In this document: positions 12,001 through 23,660 of the stretch, piece by piece
How positions within the stretch are numbered: the first letter of the stretch is position 1
Layout: the number at the start of each line of letters is the position of its first letter
NCBI GenBank assembly: GCA_015847255.1
Contig: JADLZK010012248.1
Coordinates: forward strand, 806,001-870,000
Direction: 5' to 3'
Length of the DNA: 64,000 nucleotides
DNA from: Hyparrhenia diplandra
Lineage: Eukaryota; Streptophyta; Magnoliopsida; Poales; Poaceae
Position numbers and translations under genes: made by a program
Notes under the pieces: model-generated
What the model saw: only the letters and a program-made list of their open reading frames with translations
Database searches by the model: none
Told to the model about the DNA's origin: nothing

Positions 12001-13560
12001 GTGCAGCCCGGAGGAGTCATCAAAGGAGAAGGATCGACCGACCGAGTGGACTAAGTGCCCGGAGCACGCGTTCTGCGGCGTTCTCGCGAGGCAAGCCCCG
12101 GAGCATTTCGCCCTTTCCTATTCTTCCAAATTAAATTGATTTGAGTCCTTTTATATGTTTGATGCATTACGTTTAGGAAATGGTTGAAACCGTTGATGCA
12201 TTTTATTCCTTGCTGAAGTTGTTACCCAATCCTAGTAGCGAGTCTAGGTTAATGCTCAATTACCATGGTTGCGATGAGACGGTGATTCCGGTCACTTAAG
12301 GTTATGTTGTGTACAATCACATGGGTGATTGTCAAGTCTCTTGAGAACCGATAAATAAAACATGTGAGGTTGGGTGGAGTTTGTGGTCCTTTCCACCGAT
12401 CGATTAAGGACTCATACTTTGTCGAATGTGATCGAAAGTTGAACGTACGGCATATAGTAGGCTCCGCGGGGTCGTGAGCCACGAAACTCGCAAGATTGTT
12501 AGGGGCCGGCCATGCTCGCTCTATCGCTCCTCCTTTGGCGTTGGTTGCAGAGGGTTTGTTATTGGGTGCAAGATGATGCGCACGATGATGTCGGTCACGT
12601 TGCATGCTCACTTGGCACCCAAGAAGGAGGGGGTAGCCAGCAAGACCGAGACTTTTACGTCCCGTAACACCTCGAAGAGTGATCGGGTCTACCTTTGCAA
12701 AGTAGACTTGGTGTGTGTCGGGGGTATTTGCCAGCTGGTTTGCAATCGATTCGAATCGCCATCTCTCCTGGATAGTGAGAACCCGGTTATGTCCACGGCA
12801 ATGTAGTCTTAATGACTATAACTTAAATGTCTTCATTCATGTTGCAGCAAGTTATATCCTGATTCAGTTACTTATGCTGTTATTTATTCTACTGAGCAAT
12901 GTTTAATCTTGACTACACAGGATCTATGTTATGTAAGTAAATAATAACCCTGTTAACTTGGAATAATTAAGTAGTATGTGTAGGCTCACTAAACAACCTT
13001 ATTTACGAAAGAAATGTGAGTCAGCTGAACCCCAGATAAAGCCTAGCATAATCCTTGGAGTCTTTTATTTTATTTTGGACGGGTAAGTCTAGCTGAGTAT
13101 TTTGTGCTCAGGGTTTCATTCCCGTTGTTGCGGTGATCATATTTACCATGGTTATTGTAAGTCTTGTCATTTTCTGTTGATGAAGAGTAAGGCCCCGGGC
13201 AAGGCATATCCATATCCCCCGTCTCATCTTTGCTACAGGGATGAGTATCTATTGACACTATCTTATATTTGTTTTCGTCAAAACTACTTTGGTTTTCGCA
13301 AACTACTGCTTCCGCACAATGAACCTGAGTTTGTAATAAATTATACTTCGCACTCGATGTTTTTAATATATCGAATTTGGTTTGAAATACCTGCGGATTT
13401 TACTACCAAGCACAACGATCCTATTGTATGTTGTTGATGAGTTTGAAATCACTCACGAGATTTCGAATACCGGGTTTATATGGACTCAAGTGTAGCTGCG
13501 ATTGCTTCTCGTGATTGCGACTTATACTTGATTTCTTATAAATTAGTCGGCTTTGTCACA
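9099..13560 (+). repeat. 5' LTR of the chromovirus
   Basis: About 4.46 kb, starting TGTAACACCC and ending near TTTGTCACA. It aligns along its length with 29793-34312. A TATA-like gcataaatagg (about 9860) followed by aaccctagc and G/C-rich sequence (9880-10560) suggests the transcription start and leader. Differences from the 3' LTR cluster at CAG/CTG sites. Confidence 0.9.
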
Positions 13561-13561
13561 G

Positions 13562-13572
13562 TGGCATCGAGC
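13562..13572 (+). promoter_or_regulatory. Primer-binding site of the chromovirus (initiator Met-tRNA type)
   Basis: TGGCATCGAGC follows the 5' LTR by one base. It is a corrupted version of the common plant primer site for initiator methionine tRNA; the CAG of the expected sequence is read here as CG. Confidence 0.7.
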
Positions 13573-14413
13573 TTAGTTTGGTAATTACAAGTCCGATCTG
13601 GTATTTAAATTAAAACGAACCACTAATCTTTTTGCGAAAAGTTTGTGAAACAAAAATCTTTTAAGTGGTGTGAGTAAAAAGGTTTACAAAATTTAGTAGT
13701 GCCTTGGTCATACCCTCTATGCCCAATTAAGGACGGTCGGTGGCTTGGCTAAGCGGGATTGGGCTAATGCATCATATTTTGTTGTTTGTGCTTGGTTGCC
13801 GAGCGGCCCAAGAGTCTGGGGCTACTCACTTGAGTAGTCATGAATGGATCGAAATACCTCTACGCCCAAGGTAATGGTTGTTCAAATGCCTCTACGCCCA
13901 AGGTAATGGTGTGAGCTGTGAGAGCATGATCGGATATATGCCGGTCTAGGAGGCAAATAAAATGATTTTGAGAGCTCCGTGGTCGGGTAGTGCCCCCGTA
14001 GACTTGTGTATGGGTACACAGGTGTGCTGGGTGTAAAATGTGATTTTTCCGCATGGTATGCGATGCCGTCGGGTGGACGACGAAGCGGTATATGCAATTT
14101 AATTTCTTGCATTGCATGAATATTTTGTGGGCTGAAATCAATTGCAGGTACACTAACAGCGCAATGCGTTAGATCGACTAGACACGTCTTATTTTCTTTT
14201 TGAGAGATCGTAGGTTGCCACCATTAAAACGAATAGAGAAATCTCTTCCCTATTCCGTGAGTTATGTAGGTAACGTGCATGCATCATGTTTGAATTGTTT
14301 CATCATATCATTCATGCATTTACCATCTTTTCCCCTAAATAGAACTTGCCCTAATTCGACAAACCGGGATCGTTGTTTCTCAATCTCACTTTATCTCCTA
14401 AATCTTGCTACAG
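13573..14413 (+). other. Leader between the primer site and first ORF of the chromovirus
   Basis: No coding signal. A short direct repeat, cctctacgcccaaggtaatgg, occurs twice at about 13857-13910. The region ends in a pyrimidine-rich stretch and TTGCTACAG directly before the next ATG. Confidence 0.5.
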
Positions 14414-15303
14414 ATGGCCCCAACTCCAGCTTCCGGTAGTGGCACGGTTGCAGCACAAGATGTTTGGCATGCTTTGTGGCCGCGGGCGTGTACTCCAAAC
14501 GCATTGGCTATACGAGGCTCCTCACGTACACTTGGGTAACACTCCTTGGCAGGGATCGATAGTTACCGGGATTCACCTTGTGGTTTCTGCCCTTGCGCAT
14601 GATCTTTGTATGGGTAGGATGGGACATCACGCGAGTACCGGATTGTCACACTGTGGCTGCGTACCGACAATGCCGCTTTTCCGTGGCCGAGGAATTTGAT
14701 GGTGGACCACCCCGAGGTGTTGGTTGGGACGGCTGCTTCCAGCTTTCCCCAGGCTGACCCCCTTTTCACTACTTGGGAGCAGGGTGGTGTGGACCCTTTA
14801 CGGAGGGGACGAGACGAGGAGCGGGATAGCACTTGTGACGCCATGAGTGCTATGTTCGCCATAATGCATGACGCTTGGTGCGCAGGATAAGGCACAGGGA
14901 GCTATGGCAGTTGTGGTTCGTTAGAGAGGTGAGATCGACCAGCTGATCCGAGACCGTAGGAGGTTGCATGGCATGCTGAGGCGTGCTACAGAGGAGAAGG
15001 GGAAGGACCCAACGGAGGTGGAGCTTGCAAAAATGAAGAAGCAGGTGTCGCGTCTTCTGGCAGAGTTAGCAGCTAGTAGAAAGGCGAATGGATCTCTGAG
15101 CATGCACCTTCAGAAGGCTCAGTTGGCACGAGAGAGAGCGGAGGCCACCTACAAGGAGATCAAGGAGAGGCTTGAGTATGTGGAGTGTGATTACACTAAT
15201 GTGCGAGAGGAGTACTACCGTTTGTACCACGCCTACCACTACCCCATGGGTGCAGACGATGAGGACCTTCGGATAGTGGATGCGGCGGTAAGCGCCCATT
15301 GAG
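14414..15303 (+). pseudogene. Extra ORF upstream of gag, coiled-coil protein
   Basis: The ATG at 14414 starts a frame (MAPTPASGSGTVAAQD) that soon shifts. The best-preserved part, 14964-15302, encodes about 112 residues rich in K/E/R/L with heptad-like spacing (EVELAKMKKQVSRLLAELAA, then AQLARERAEATYKEIKERLE), predicting a coiled coil. It ends with a stop at 15303, before a non-coding gap and gag. It is not part of the standard gag-pol order. Some plant gypsy lineages carry an additional ORF before gag; its role is unknown. Frameshifts block a full product in this assembly. Confidence 0.6.
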
Positions 15304-15826
15304 GAGGACCGGGATGAAGACCCCACTTCGCAGGCACCACGGGGAGTAGATGACTGCGTGATGCTATGTTTAGATTCCAACCTGGATGCTATCATGTAGA
15401 CCTTGATCTAGATTAACACCCTTGTAGCCGAGCGGTGTAATGCCACGTTTACCATGTAATTTCCCTTTTATTCATCAGACTATCAGCATGAAAGACTTGG
15501 ATTCGTAATGTTCGAGACCTTATTGTACTAGCTGAGACCTTAATTTAGTGCATGCCCATGTTTACGATCAGTTTTATGATGAGTGCGACCTCTATCCATT
15601 TTGAGACCATGTTGGTGGTGCAACGTTTTGTTGCCATTTTGTTGCGAAATCTTGGTACACATATTGCGTTGACATAACCGCGATGTTGATGAAGGATTAT
15701 ATTGAATTTATTGTTACCTGTTATTGTGGATGAATTTATTCTCTCAATAAATTCCGTGTAACCTAAATTCAATATTTATGCTTTGGACGACATCATCTGA
15801 TGGTTATTGTTGATTCAAATGTGCAG
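15304..15826 (+). other. Non-coding gap between the extra ORF and gag
   Basis: A/T-rich, no convincing frame on the plus strand. It ends in gattcaaatgtgcag immediately before the gag ATG at 15827, resembling a 3' splice site. Confidence 0.45.
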
Positions 15827-16860
15827 ATGACGCAAACTCGATCAAGTCTTTGGGGAGATCGACAAAGATCCGCCACCTCAGGAGAACCAGAGCAGTTTTT
15901 CCAACGGTTCGGGTGAGATGCGCAAATATCGCAGCAGGAGGCCGTGGTGGTGCTAAAGGTGATGGATTTCAGCGCACAAGAACTTCAAGGCCACAGAACC
16001 ACCAAAGTTCACTATGGCTAAGGAACCCATGGAGGCTGAGGAATGGCTGACCTCGGTGGAGGATAAGTTTCGGTTGGTGAACCCATCCCGACATTCGTAA
16101 GGCAGAATTTGCAACCCACTTTTGGAAGGACCCGCAGAGATATGGTGGAAAAATTACCGTGCTACTCTACCCGCCAATGTTCCTGTCACTTGGGATCAGT
16201 TCACAGCAGTGTTCCGTCGGACCTACATACCTGCTGGTGCTCTGGTAGAGAAACTGGGAGAATTTATCAAGCTTGGCTAGGAAAACAAGACCATGACTGA
16301 GTACCTACATGCTTTCAACAGACCGTCTAGGTATGCTCCCGAGATGGTCAACACTGAAGAGAAGAAGTTGGCTAGTTTCAAGAGAGAGCTGAACCTCAAA
16401 ATGCAGAAGGCCATGGGACATTCTACCAGAACTACTTTTGAGGAGTTCGTGACTGATTGTCTTCACCATGAGAAGCATAGTGCCTTGTATGTTGCATCTA
16501 AAGGTAAGAAGAGATTGTTTGAGGGAAATCCGGGGGACAGGGCAGTGGTTCCTTTGGACGTTGTCAAAACTACCGCCCACTGCCGCCGGCGCTATGTTCC
16601 ACCACGTAAGAAGAACCAGATTGGGAATAACCGCTTCAAAAGAGTGATGTATAACCCCCACAGTAAAGGAAAGGCAACACAGTGGAAATGCTCAGCGTCC
16701 AGTGCCATTCAACCACAACAACTCGCTTCAATTGTGGTAAGCCCGGACATTATTCTAGGAATTGTCCGCAACCCAGGAAGAACTACAAGCAGCATGTGGG
16801 ACAGACAAACTTTACCAGCGTTGATGAAGTTCCTGAGGGAGAGACCGTGACAGCCGGTAC
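15827..16860 (+). pseudogene. Chromovirus gag polyprotein, frameshifted
   Basis: Gag forms the retrotransposon particle that packages element RNA. The ATG at 15827 is the likely start. Fragments of the Retrotrans_gag domain follow in mixed frames: KFTMAKEPMEAEEWLTSVED near 16005, the EIWWKNYRATLP and VTWDQFTAVFRRTYIP region at 16130-16240, and LASFKRELNLKMQKAM at 16365. A zinc knuckle lies at about 16730-16775 (FNCGKPGHYSRNCP). The first cysteine of its CX2CX4HX4C pattern is arginine here (codon cgc). A stop near 16862 ends this part. Pol follows after a short gap. Confidence 0.82.
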
Positions 16861-17012
16861 GTGAGTAGTTAACAATCGTCGTCTTTGTTGTTTTGTTTGA
16901 TTACGGATCATCGCATTCATTCATGAGTCAAGAATTTGCTATAAAGAATAGTGAAAAAAAGATCGACTTAGGGTTTGGTTATCGGATTAGTTCAAGGGGG
17001 CTGACCAATTGA

Positions 17013-19928
17013 CTAGGAGAGAGTTAATAATGTGAAGATCATGATGGGTGACTTAGAGATAGTAACCTCTTTGATAGTTTTACCCGGTTTGTGCTTGGAT
17101 GTTATCCTTGGGATGAATTGGATGAGAAGTTGGGGAGCAATTATAGACACAGTGAATAGAGTAGTGCATTTGAAGCATCCCCGTGACTCAACTGAACACC
17201 AGATTTTGCCGGAACCATTGATCTTAATCGTGTTTTGGCTGCCTTGCAAATCAATGGTATCTCTGATATACCGGTAGTTTGTGATTTTCCGGATGTTTTC
17301 CCGGAGGACCTACCTGGATTGCCACCAGATAGGGATGTTGAGTTCACGATAGAGTTAATTTCAGGGACTGCCCCTATTTCTCGAAGACCTTACCGTATGC
17401 CACCCAATGAATTAGCAGAATTGAAAGTACGGCTTCGAGGAGTTGCTTGAGAGAGATTTCATTAGACCTAGTTCGTCGCCGTGGGGATGCCCAGCCCTCG
17501 TTTGTGAAGAAGAAAGATCGGGACGTTGAGAATGTGCGTGGACTATAGGCCACTCAATGCGGTAACAGTGAAAAATAAATATCCGTTACCCCGCATTGAC
17601 ATACTTTTTGACCAATTGTCTAGAGCCAAAGTGTTTTCCAAGATAGACCTTCGATCAGGGTAGCATCAGATTAAAATCAGACCGAAGGATATACCCAAGA
17701 CCACATTTTCTACGCGGTATGGTTTTATGCAGTATCTCGTCATGTCCTTCGGCTTGACGAATGCTCCCGCACATTTCATGTGTTTGATGAATTCGGTGTT
17801 TATGCCTGAACTGGATCAGTTCGTAGTCGTATTCATCGATGATATTTTGGTGTATTCTGAAAATGAGGAACAGCATGCTGAGCACTTGAGGATAGTTTTT
17901 GGAGAGACCGAGAGAGCATAAGTTGTATGCTAAATTCAGTAAATGCGAGTTTTGGCTGAAGGAAGTGCATTTCCTAGGACATATGTTATCTGAGAATGGA
18001 ATTTCAGTGGATCCTAGTAAGGTGCAAGAAGTGTTGGATTGGAAGGCGCCGGTTTCAGTTTACGAGATCCGAGTTTTCTAGGGTTATTTGGATATTATCG
18101 TAGGTTCATACCTGATTTCTCCAAAATAGCTAAACCTATGACCCGATTGTTCTGAAGGATGAGAAATTTGTATGGACACCGGAGTGCGAAGCGGCAAATA
18201 AGCCGCACCTTGCGAACATTGCTGACCACCGCTCCGGTGCTTTCGCACAACCCGACATTCGTAAAACCATTTGATGTGTATTGTGACGCATGTGGTACAG
18301 GATTGGGATGCGTACTCATGCAGGAAGGTAGAGTTATTGCATATGCATCATGTCAGCTAAGGAAACATGAGGTTAATTATCCAACCCATGACTTAGAACT
18401 TGCTGTCGTGGTACATGCTTTGAAGATCTGGCGACATTACTTGCTCGGTAATGTATGTCATGTCTATACGGACCACAAGAGTTTGAAATATATTTTCACC
18501 AAGAGGAGTTGAATATGAGACAGAGAAGGTGGTTAGAGCTGATAAAGGATTACAACATCGAGTTGCATTATCATCCGGGCAAAGCCAACATTGTCGCGGA
18601 TGCTCTGAGCAAGAAGACACATTGTTTGCTGGGACAAGTCGAATCTGTGGAGGCTTTTCCTCCTATGCATCCCGGCTATCCTATGCAATATTCAAGTGCG
18701 AGAATGAGTTAGAAACCAGAATTGTTGAAGGCCGAGAAAGTAGATAAAGGGATTGCCCGTATCAAGAAGAAACTAGAGAAAGAACCTAGTGATCATTTCC
18801 AAGTGGATGAGAATGGAATTCTTTGGTATGATGATCGTTTGGTCGTACCAAAAGATCCAAAGTTGAGAGAGCAGATTATAACAGAAGCTCATTCGTCAAA
18901 GCTGACAATTCACCCCGGTAGTAATAAGATGTATCGGGATTTGAGGACCAGATTTTGGTGGACCAAAATGAGAAAAGAGATTGCTGCCCATGTAGCTCGA
19001 TGTGACAATTGCTATAGAGTGAAAGCTGTTCACATGAAGACTGCAGGATTGTTGCAACCATTGCCAATTTCTGATTGGAAATGGGACGAGATTACCATGG
19101 ATTTGATTGTGGGATTGCCACTTACTCAGAAGGGATGTGATTCCATTTGGGTGATTGTAGATCGCTTGACCAAAGTTGCTCACTTTATTCCCATTAACAT
19201 AAATTACGAAGCCCATCAATGCAGAGCTATACATTGCCCATGTACTTCGTTTACATGGCATACCAAAGTCGATAGTGTTGGATCGTGGATCCAGTTGGAC
19301 CAATCGGTTTTGGGAGAGCCTACAGGAAGCCTTAGGAACCAAGTTACTTCGTAGTTCCGCTTATCACCCACAAACCACAGGCCAAACAGAACGAGTGAAC
19401 CAAATATTAGAAGATATGTTGAGGGCGTGTGTGATATCAGCAAAAGGTGTTTGGGACAAGTGGTTGCCTTATGCAGAGTTCTCATATAACAACAGTTATC
19501 AGGCTAGTATTCAGATGGCACCGTTTGAAGCGTTATATGGGAGGAAGTGCAGGACACCTCTGAATTGGATTGAAACAGGAGAGCGACCCTACTATGGCAT
19601 TGATTTGATTGATGAAGCCGAACAGTAAGTGAGGATCATAAAGCAGAACATGAAGGCTACTCAAGATCGTCAAAAGAGTTACACTGACAAGCGCCGGAGG
19701 CCCATTAAGTTCAATGTTGGTGACTATGTTTACCTAAAGGTATCACCAATGAAAAGAGTACAGCGTTTCGGAGTAAAGAGAAAGTTAGCGCCTAGATTGT
19801 AGGCCCCTACAAAATAGTTGCCACTAAGGGAGAAGTAGCTTATCAGTTTCAGGTTGCCACGGGGAGATGGAGAGAATCTTTGATGTGTTTCATGTGTCTC
19901 GAAGAAATGTTTGAGAGTTCCAGAGGAA
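17013..19928 (+). pseudogene. Chromovirus pol: protease, RT, RNase H and integrase (interrupted)
   Basis: Domains run in Ty3/gypsy order across frameshifts. The retropepsin end is at about 17032-17170 (LDVILGMNWMRSWG). RT covers about 17290-18120: PPNELAELK, SKIDLRSG, FGLTNAPAHFMCLMN, then the catalytic VVVFIDDILVYS at 17830. RNase H spans about 18240-18620, with YCDACGTGLGC, TDHKSLKYIF and YHPGKANIVADALSKK. Integrase follows from 18720: an H2C2 zinc finger (HSSKLTIHPGSNKM ... CDNCYRVK), the core with ITMDLIVGLP, SAYHPQTTGQTERVN, where the usual D of QTDG is T, and a C-terminal NVGDYVYLKVSPMKR block near 19710. The Athila-like element inserted after 19928; the chromodomain is on its far side. 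Confidence 0.9.
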
Positions 19929-21214
19929 TGTTGGTAAAAGTTATCCTACAGAATTATTTATAAATTTGTATAGTCCGCAAGTTTAACGTAAACGATGAGC
20001 ACTTCACCCGGGGGATTTAAATATCGAATCCACGGGGAGAATGGTGTGGGAATACCGAGGCAAGAAACTAATCCCCGAGATAATAGAAAGGAACGGGAGT
20101 TAGGATAAAAGGTGAGAAGAATTCTATGGCTGTCTAGCTTATACTCTTGTAAGGCTTATAGATATTCTTTAATGGGGGATCGTACTCAAGAGAAGGTAAG
20201 GGCTTAAACTTACTATCTCCAAAGACTTTCGAGATCCTACTAATCCTATCTACGGGATGTGGAATACAAAGGACTCAATGGTACTTGTCACTACCATGAT
20301 CTACCACTATCCGGCGGTAGGGAGCAATTATGAGTTATCTAGTATAGACACCACGTCTACACTAGAGGTAACAACTTCAATTCAAGAGCGACAAGAATCA
20401 AAGTACTCTAATGAGTCATAAACCAAAAGAAATATAAATAAGTGAACTTACTCAACTATAAGGTTGATCCACCAAAGAAGTCTCAAGATCAAGTGCAATG
20501 AAGCCTTTGATCCCAGAGGTACACAAGCGTGAGAGTCACCGACAGATCCGGTACTTCTCCTTACTTCTCCTCAACTCTTCTAATTATCTCTCAAGAACGG
20601 ATCTAGAACTCTAATCAAGTTCTTTGATCTATCTCTCAACTTTCTACTAATCTCTCTCAACTTGATCTAGCTCTTCTAATTAGAGAGGTATGGCTCTAGC
20701 TATGATCGAAGCCGAGTCCGATGAATAATGATTTTCATGCCTAAGGCCGAGGTAGGACCCTCCTTATATAGTCCGGGCGGATGAATGCCGGCCCTTGGAT
20801 CAAACCGACTTCAATAATGGCGTAGATGCAACCACAAGGTCGGTGGTGAACCGACATAAGAGGGGAGAGGCCGACAGGTGGGACCCACCTGGCGGCGCCC
20901 AGTGGGGCCCCTGGCGGCGCCCAGCCAGGGGTGGGCCCCCGCCTGTCGAGGTCTTTTTCCCGTGTCTTACGGTGTCTTCTAGAATGTTTTAGTTCACTTT
21001 TGGATCGAAAGTCTTCTCTCGGTAAATCTTCTTATTATATGGGGGTTTTCTCTCAATTTCCTGGTATTTTCCTGTTAAGTCCCCGAAAAGATATAAATCA
21101 CCAAAACTCGTGGAACTTTATCAGTATAACACCTATTCTATGCCTTCTATTCTTTTTATACCTTTATTATGTATTTAATTGACACATAAAAACATGGCTT
21201 AAGAGGTGTCAACA
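19929..21214 (-). repeat. 3' LTR (left copy) of the Athila-like element
   Basis: 1286 bp. In element orientation it starts TGTTGACACC and ends TTTTACCAACA. It contains a TATATAAG box on the minus strand at about 20763-20770 and a G/C-rich stretch with ctggcggcgcccag motifs at 20888-20930. Confidence 0.93.
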
Positions 21215-21229
21215 AGCTCCCCCACACTT
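21215..21229 (-). promoter_or_regulatory. Polypurine tract of the Athila-like element
   Basis: The minus strand reads AAGTGTGGGGGAGCT directly against the 3' LTR start TGTTGACACC. This is the plus-strand primer for reverse transcription. Confidence 0.85.
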
Positions 21230-23660
21230 AGGCTTTTACTCGTCTCGATAAAAGGATGGTTAAAACAAAACAAAGAGACAAGCAAGCAAGTATAGAAAAA
21301 TTATAATCACATTTTATTTTATTATGCCAAGAACTTTAAGTGATTGAGAAACAAGACAGTCAATATCAGAGTACTTTATTCTTTCAATCAATTCAGCTGG
21401 AGCTTTTGCAATGATTTTTGAAAAGAAAACATAGCTTACTTTCTTTCTTCTGTGATACTCTCAAATCACTCAATGATGTATATATATGTAGTATTTTTGG
21501 ATCCTCACACGGCATATGTAAAAAAAAAAAAAATATATATTTCTAATAAAGTTTGTATCGGGGTTTCGAGGATTGAATAATATATAGCATATTTACTTTG
21601 CATGTATCTGCAATATCAAAGATTGTAATCAAGGAAAAACATTATCTAAGATCAAGATGTGCATTGTGTATGCTAATTCTACTATGCTCTTTCTTTTATT
21701 TCTCTCTTTTTAGAATAAATATTTTTGTAAACAAGATCATGGGCTATCTTTATTTTTCTTTCTTTTTTTTTTAGAGAGGTGGACTCTGCTGGCCCCAGAC
21801 TTTTGTCTATTATTTCCTCTCTTATAAAGATGTGGGTTCTACTGACCCTCGGACACTTGTCCATTATTCATCTTTATTTTTAGAGATGTGGGCTCTTCTC
21901 GCCCTCGAACACTTGTTCATTTTTCATCTCTTTTTAGGGAGGTAGGCTCTACTCGCCCGTAGGACTTTTGTCCATTTTTCATCTCCCCTTTTTTTTTTTT
22001 ATATACTTTTTTGCATAGCCCATGACTTGTTGTACAAAAACTATTTATTATTTGTAGAGAGATCAAAAACTGAGCATATAAATAAATAAAAACAAGTGTA
22101 CGTGTTTCTTGATCTTAAGACAAGTTTCTCAACTTAGTCACAAAATCTTGACAAAGCTCAACACAAAGCAAGCAACTTACTTGCTGGTTTAACATAGTAT
22201 GGCTGTAATAGGATATAAAATTGATCACAGAGATGAAGTAAAAGCTGTTAATTTTAATATTTTGAAATAAATTTCTCCAAAGAGAAAAGATATCAAGAAT
22301 TAAGCTCTCATCAAACTTCTATCTCAAATTTCACAACAACTTAAACGACTTGGATCTTATAGCATCTTATTATTTTAGCAAAAACTTATTCTAATTATGT
22401 AAAAACATTATGTAAACTTATCTCTAGAACAAAGCATATCAATTTATTTTATTCTTCTTCATTTATTTAGCAAAAACAAGAAGAGCTTGAAACCGACGTA
22501 GCAGTAAATCAAAACACGAACTAAAGCGTAGATCGAGATCAAACCGAGGGGTGAAGAAATCTGAAGACGAGGGGAGGAGATGGTCTGGCGGTCGCCAGTG
22601 ATGTCCCTGGCGGCCGCCAGAGCTTTGCAGCTCTGTGGCTCGATCTTTGTCGTGTTGGATCATCATTCTGTTGCTGTTGTTTTGCTTCGCTTTTCAGGTT
22701 CAGTTTTCGTTGTTCTCGTTATTAAATCTTGTCTCCCCACACTTGTCTTTTTATTATCCTTTATTCAAAAAACATGGTGGAGACAAGAAAAACATATACA
22801 ATAATAGAAAATAATAAGCGAGAGAATCAAATTTAAAACTTATGATAAATAAGAGCACTTCTTTATTCATTTAATCATAACAAAGACTCAAAACAAACTT
22901 GACTTGATAAACCGACTCAAAACTCTAATTTAAATCGAAAAAAACCGACTCGATAGATAACTAGATAACCGACTCAACTAGTGCTCTAATAAACTTGAGC
23001 GTTTTACATATCCTTAGCACACTTAGTCCAAATGCACTTGAAGGTTGCCTAACTTCTCAAGAATCGGCGTATTCTTCCTCTCCGAATATCCAAACGTCTA
23101 GAGACATAGCTAAGCTCCCTTCTTCTTTGTCATCGAGGTTACGGCGAGCAACGGTCCATGGATAAACCGTGGAGTTGAGGATGGTGAATCAACTTTAACT
23201 AATGGCTTGGGCATGTATGGGACTATAGCTTTTGTGTTATACAAATTTGTAGCCGCCTTACTTAGGGTCATAAACCACCATGCGAGTTTCATTGTTCTTC
23301 ATGTTGGGAATAGGAGGTTTTAGTCTTCGGTCTTGGAGAAGAATGAATTTAGATGAGATGAGATGTTGAGAAAGGACTTGTTTATATAGGTAAGAGGTAT
23401 AGGATAGGAGGATTAGGCTCACAGTATGGTCCTATTAAATAACTCCAGAATGTACGTCATTACAACGGGCTTAGTTTCTAGAGTATTAAAAAAAAAAGAA
23501 TGAGGAAGAGGGGAGGGCGAGGATCGGCGGTCGCCGAGCTCAATGGGCTGGCGCCCCGGTGCCCTTATGCAGCGTGTCGTGTCCCTTTTTCTGTAGCCTA
23601 TTATCTCTATTCTAATTGTAATACTTATATTTTTGGCCCATAAAAACAAATTCTACGAAA
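21230..23660 (-). other. Long 3' region of the Athila-like element (env-like position), non-coding here
   Basis: Athila elements often carry an extra env-like ORF between integrase and the 3' LTR. Here no frame above about 75 residues has any family resemblance, so it is either lost or never present. The region is A/T-rich, contains a minisatellite (21771-21995), and has two short G/C palindromic patches (22580-22625 and 23520-23560) resembling the LTR palindromes. Confidence 0.6.
21771..21995. repeat. Minisatellite of ~65-bp units
   Basis: Four imperfect copies of a unit read like gagatgtgggctctactc, then gccctcggacacttgtcc and attnttcatctc. They differ by point changes and small indels. 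The array lies inside the 3' region of the Athila-like element. Confidence 0.8.

Noticed and set aside
21682..22804. Possible env-like ORF of the Athila-like element
   Set aside because: Only frames under 75 codons, no signal peptide plus transmembrane pattern, and the area contains a minisatellite.
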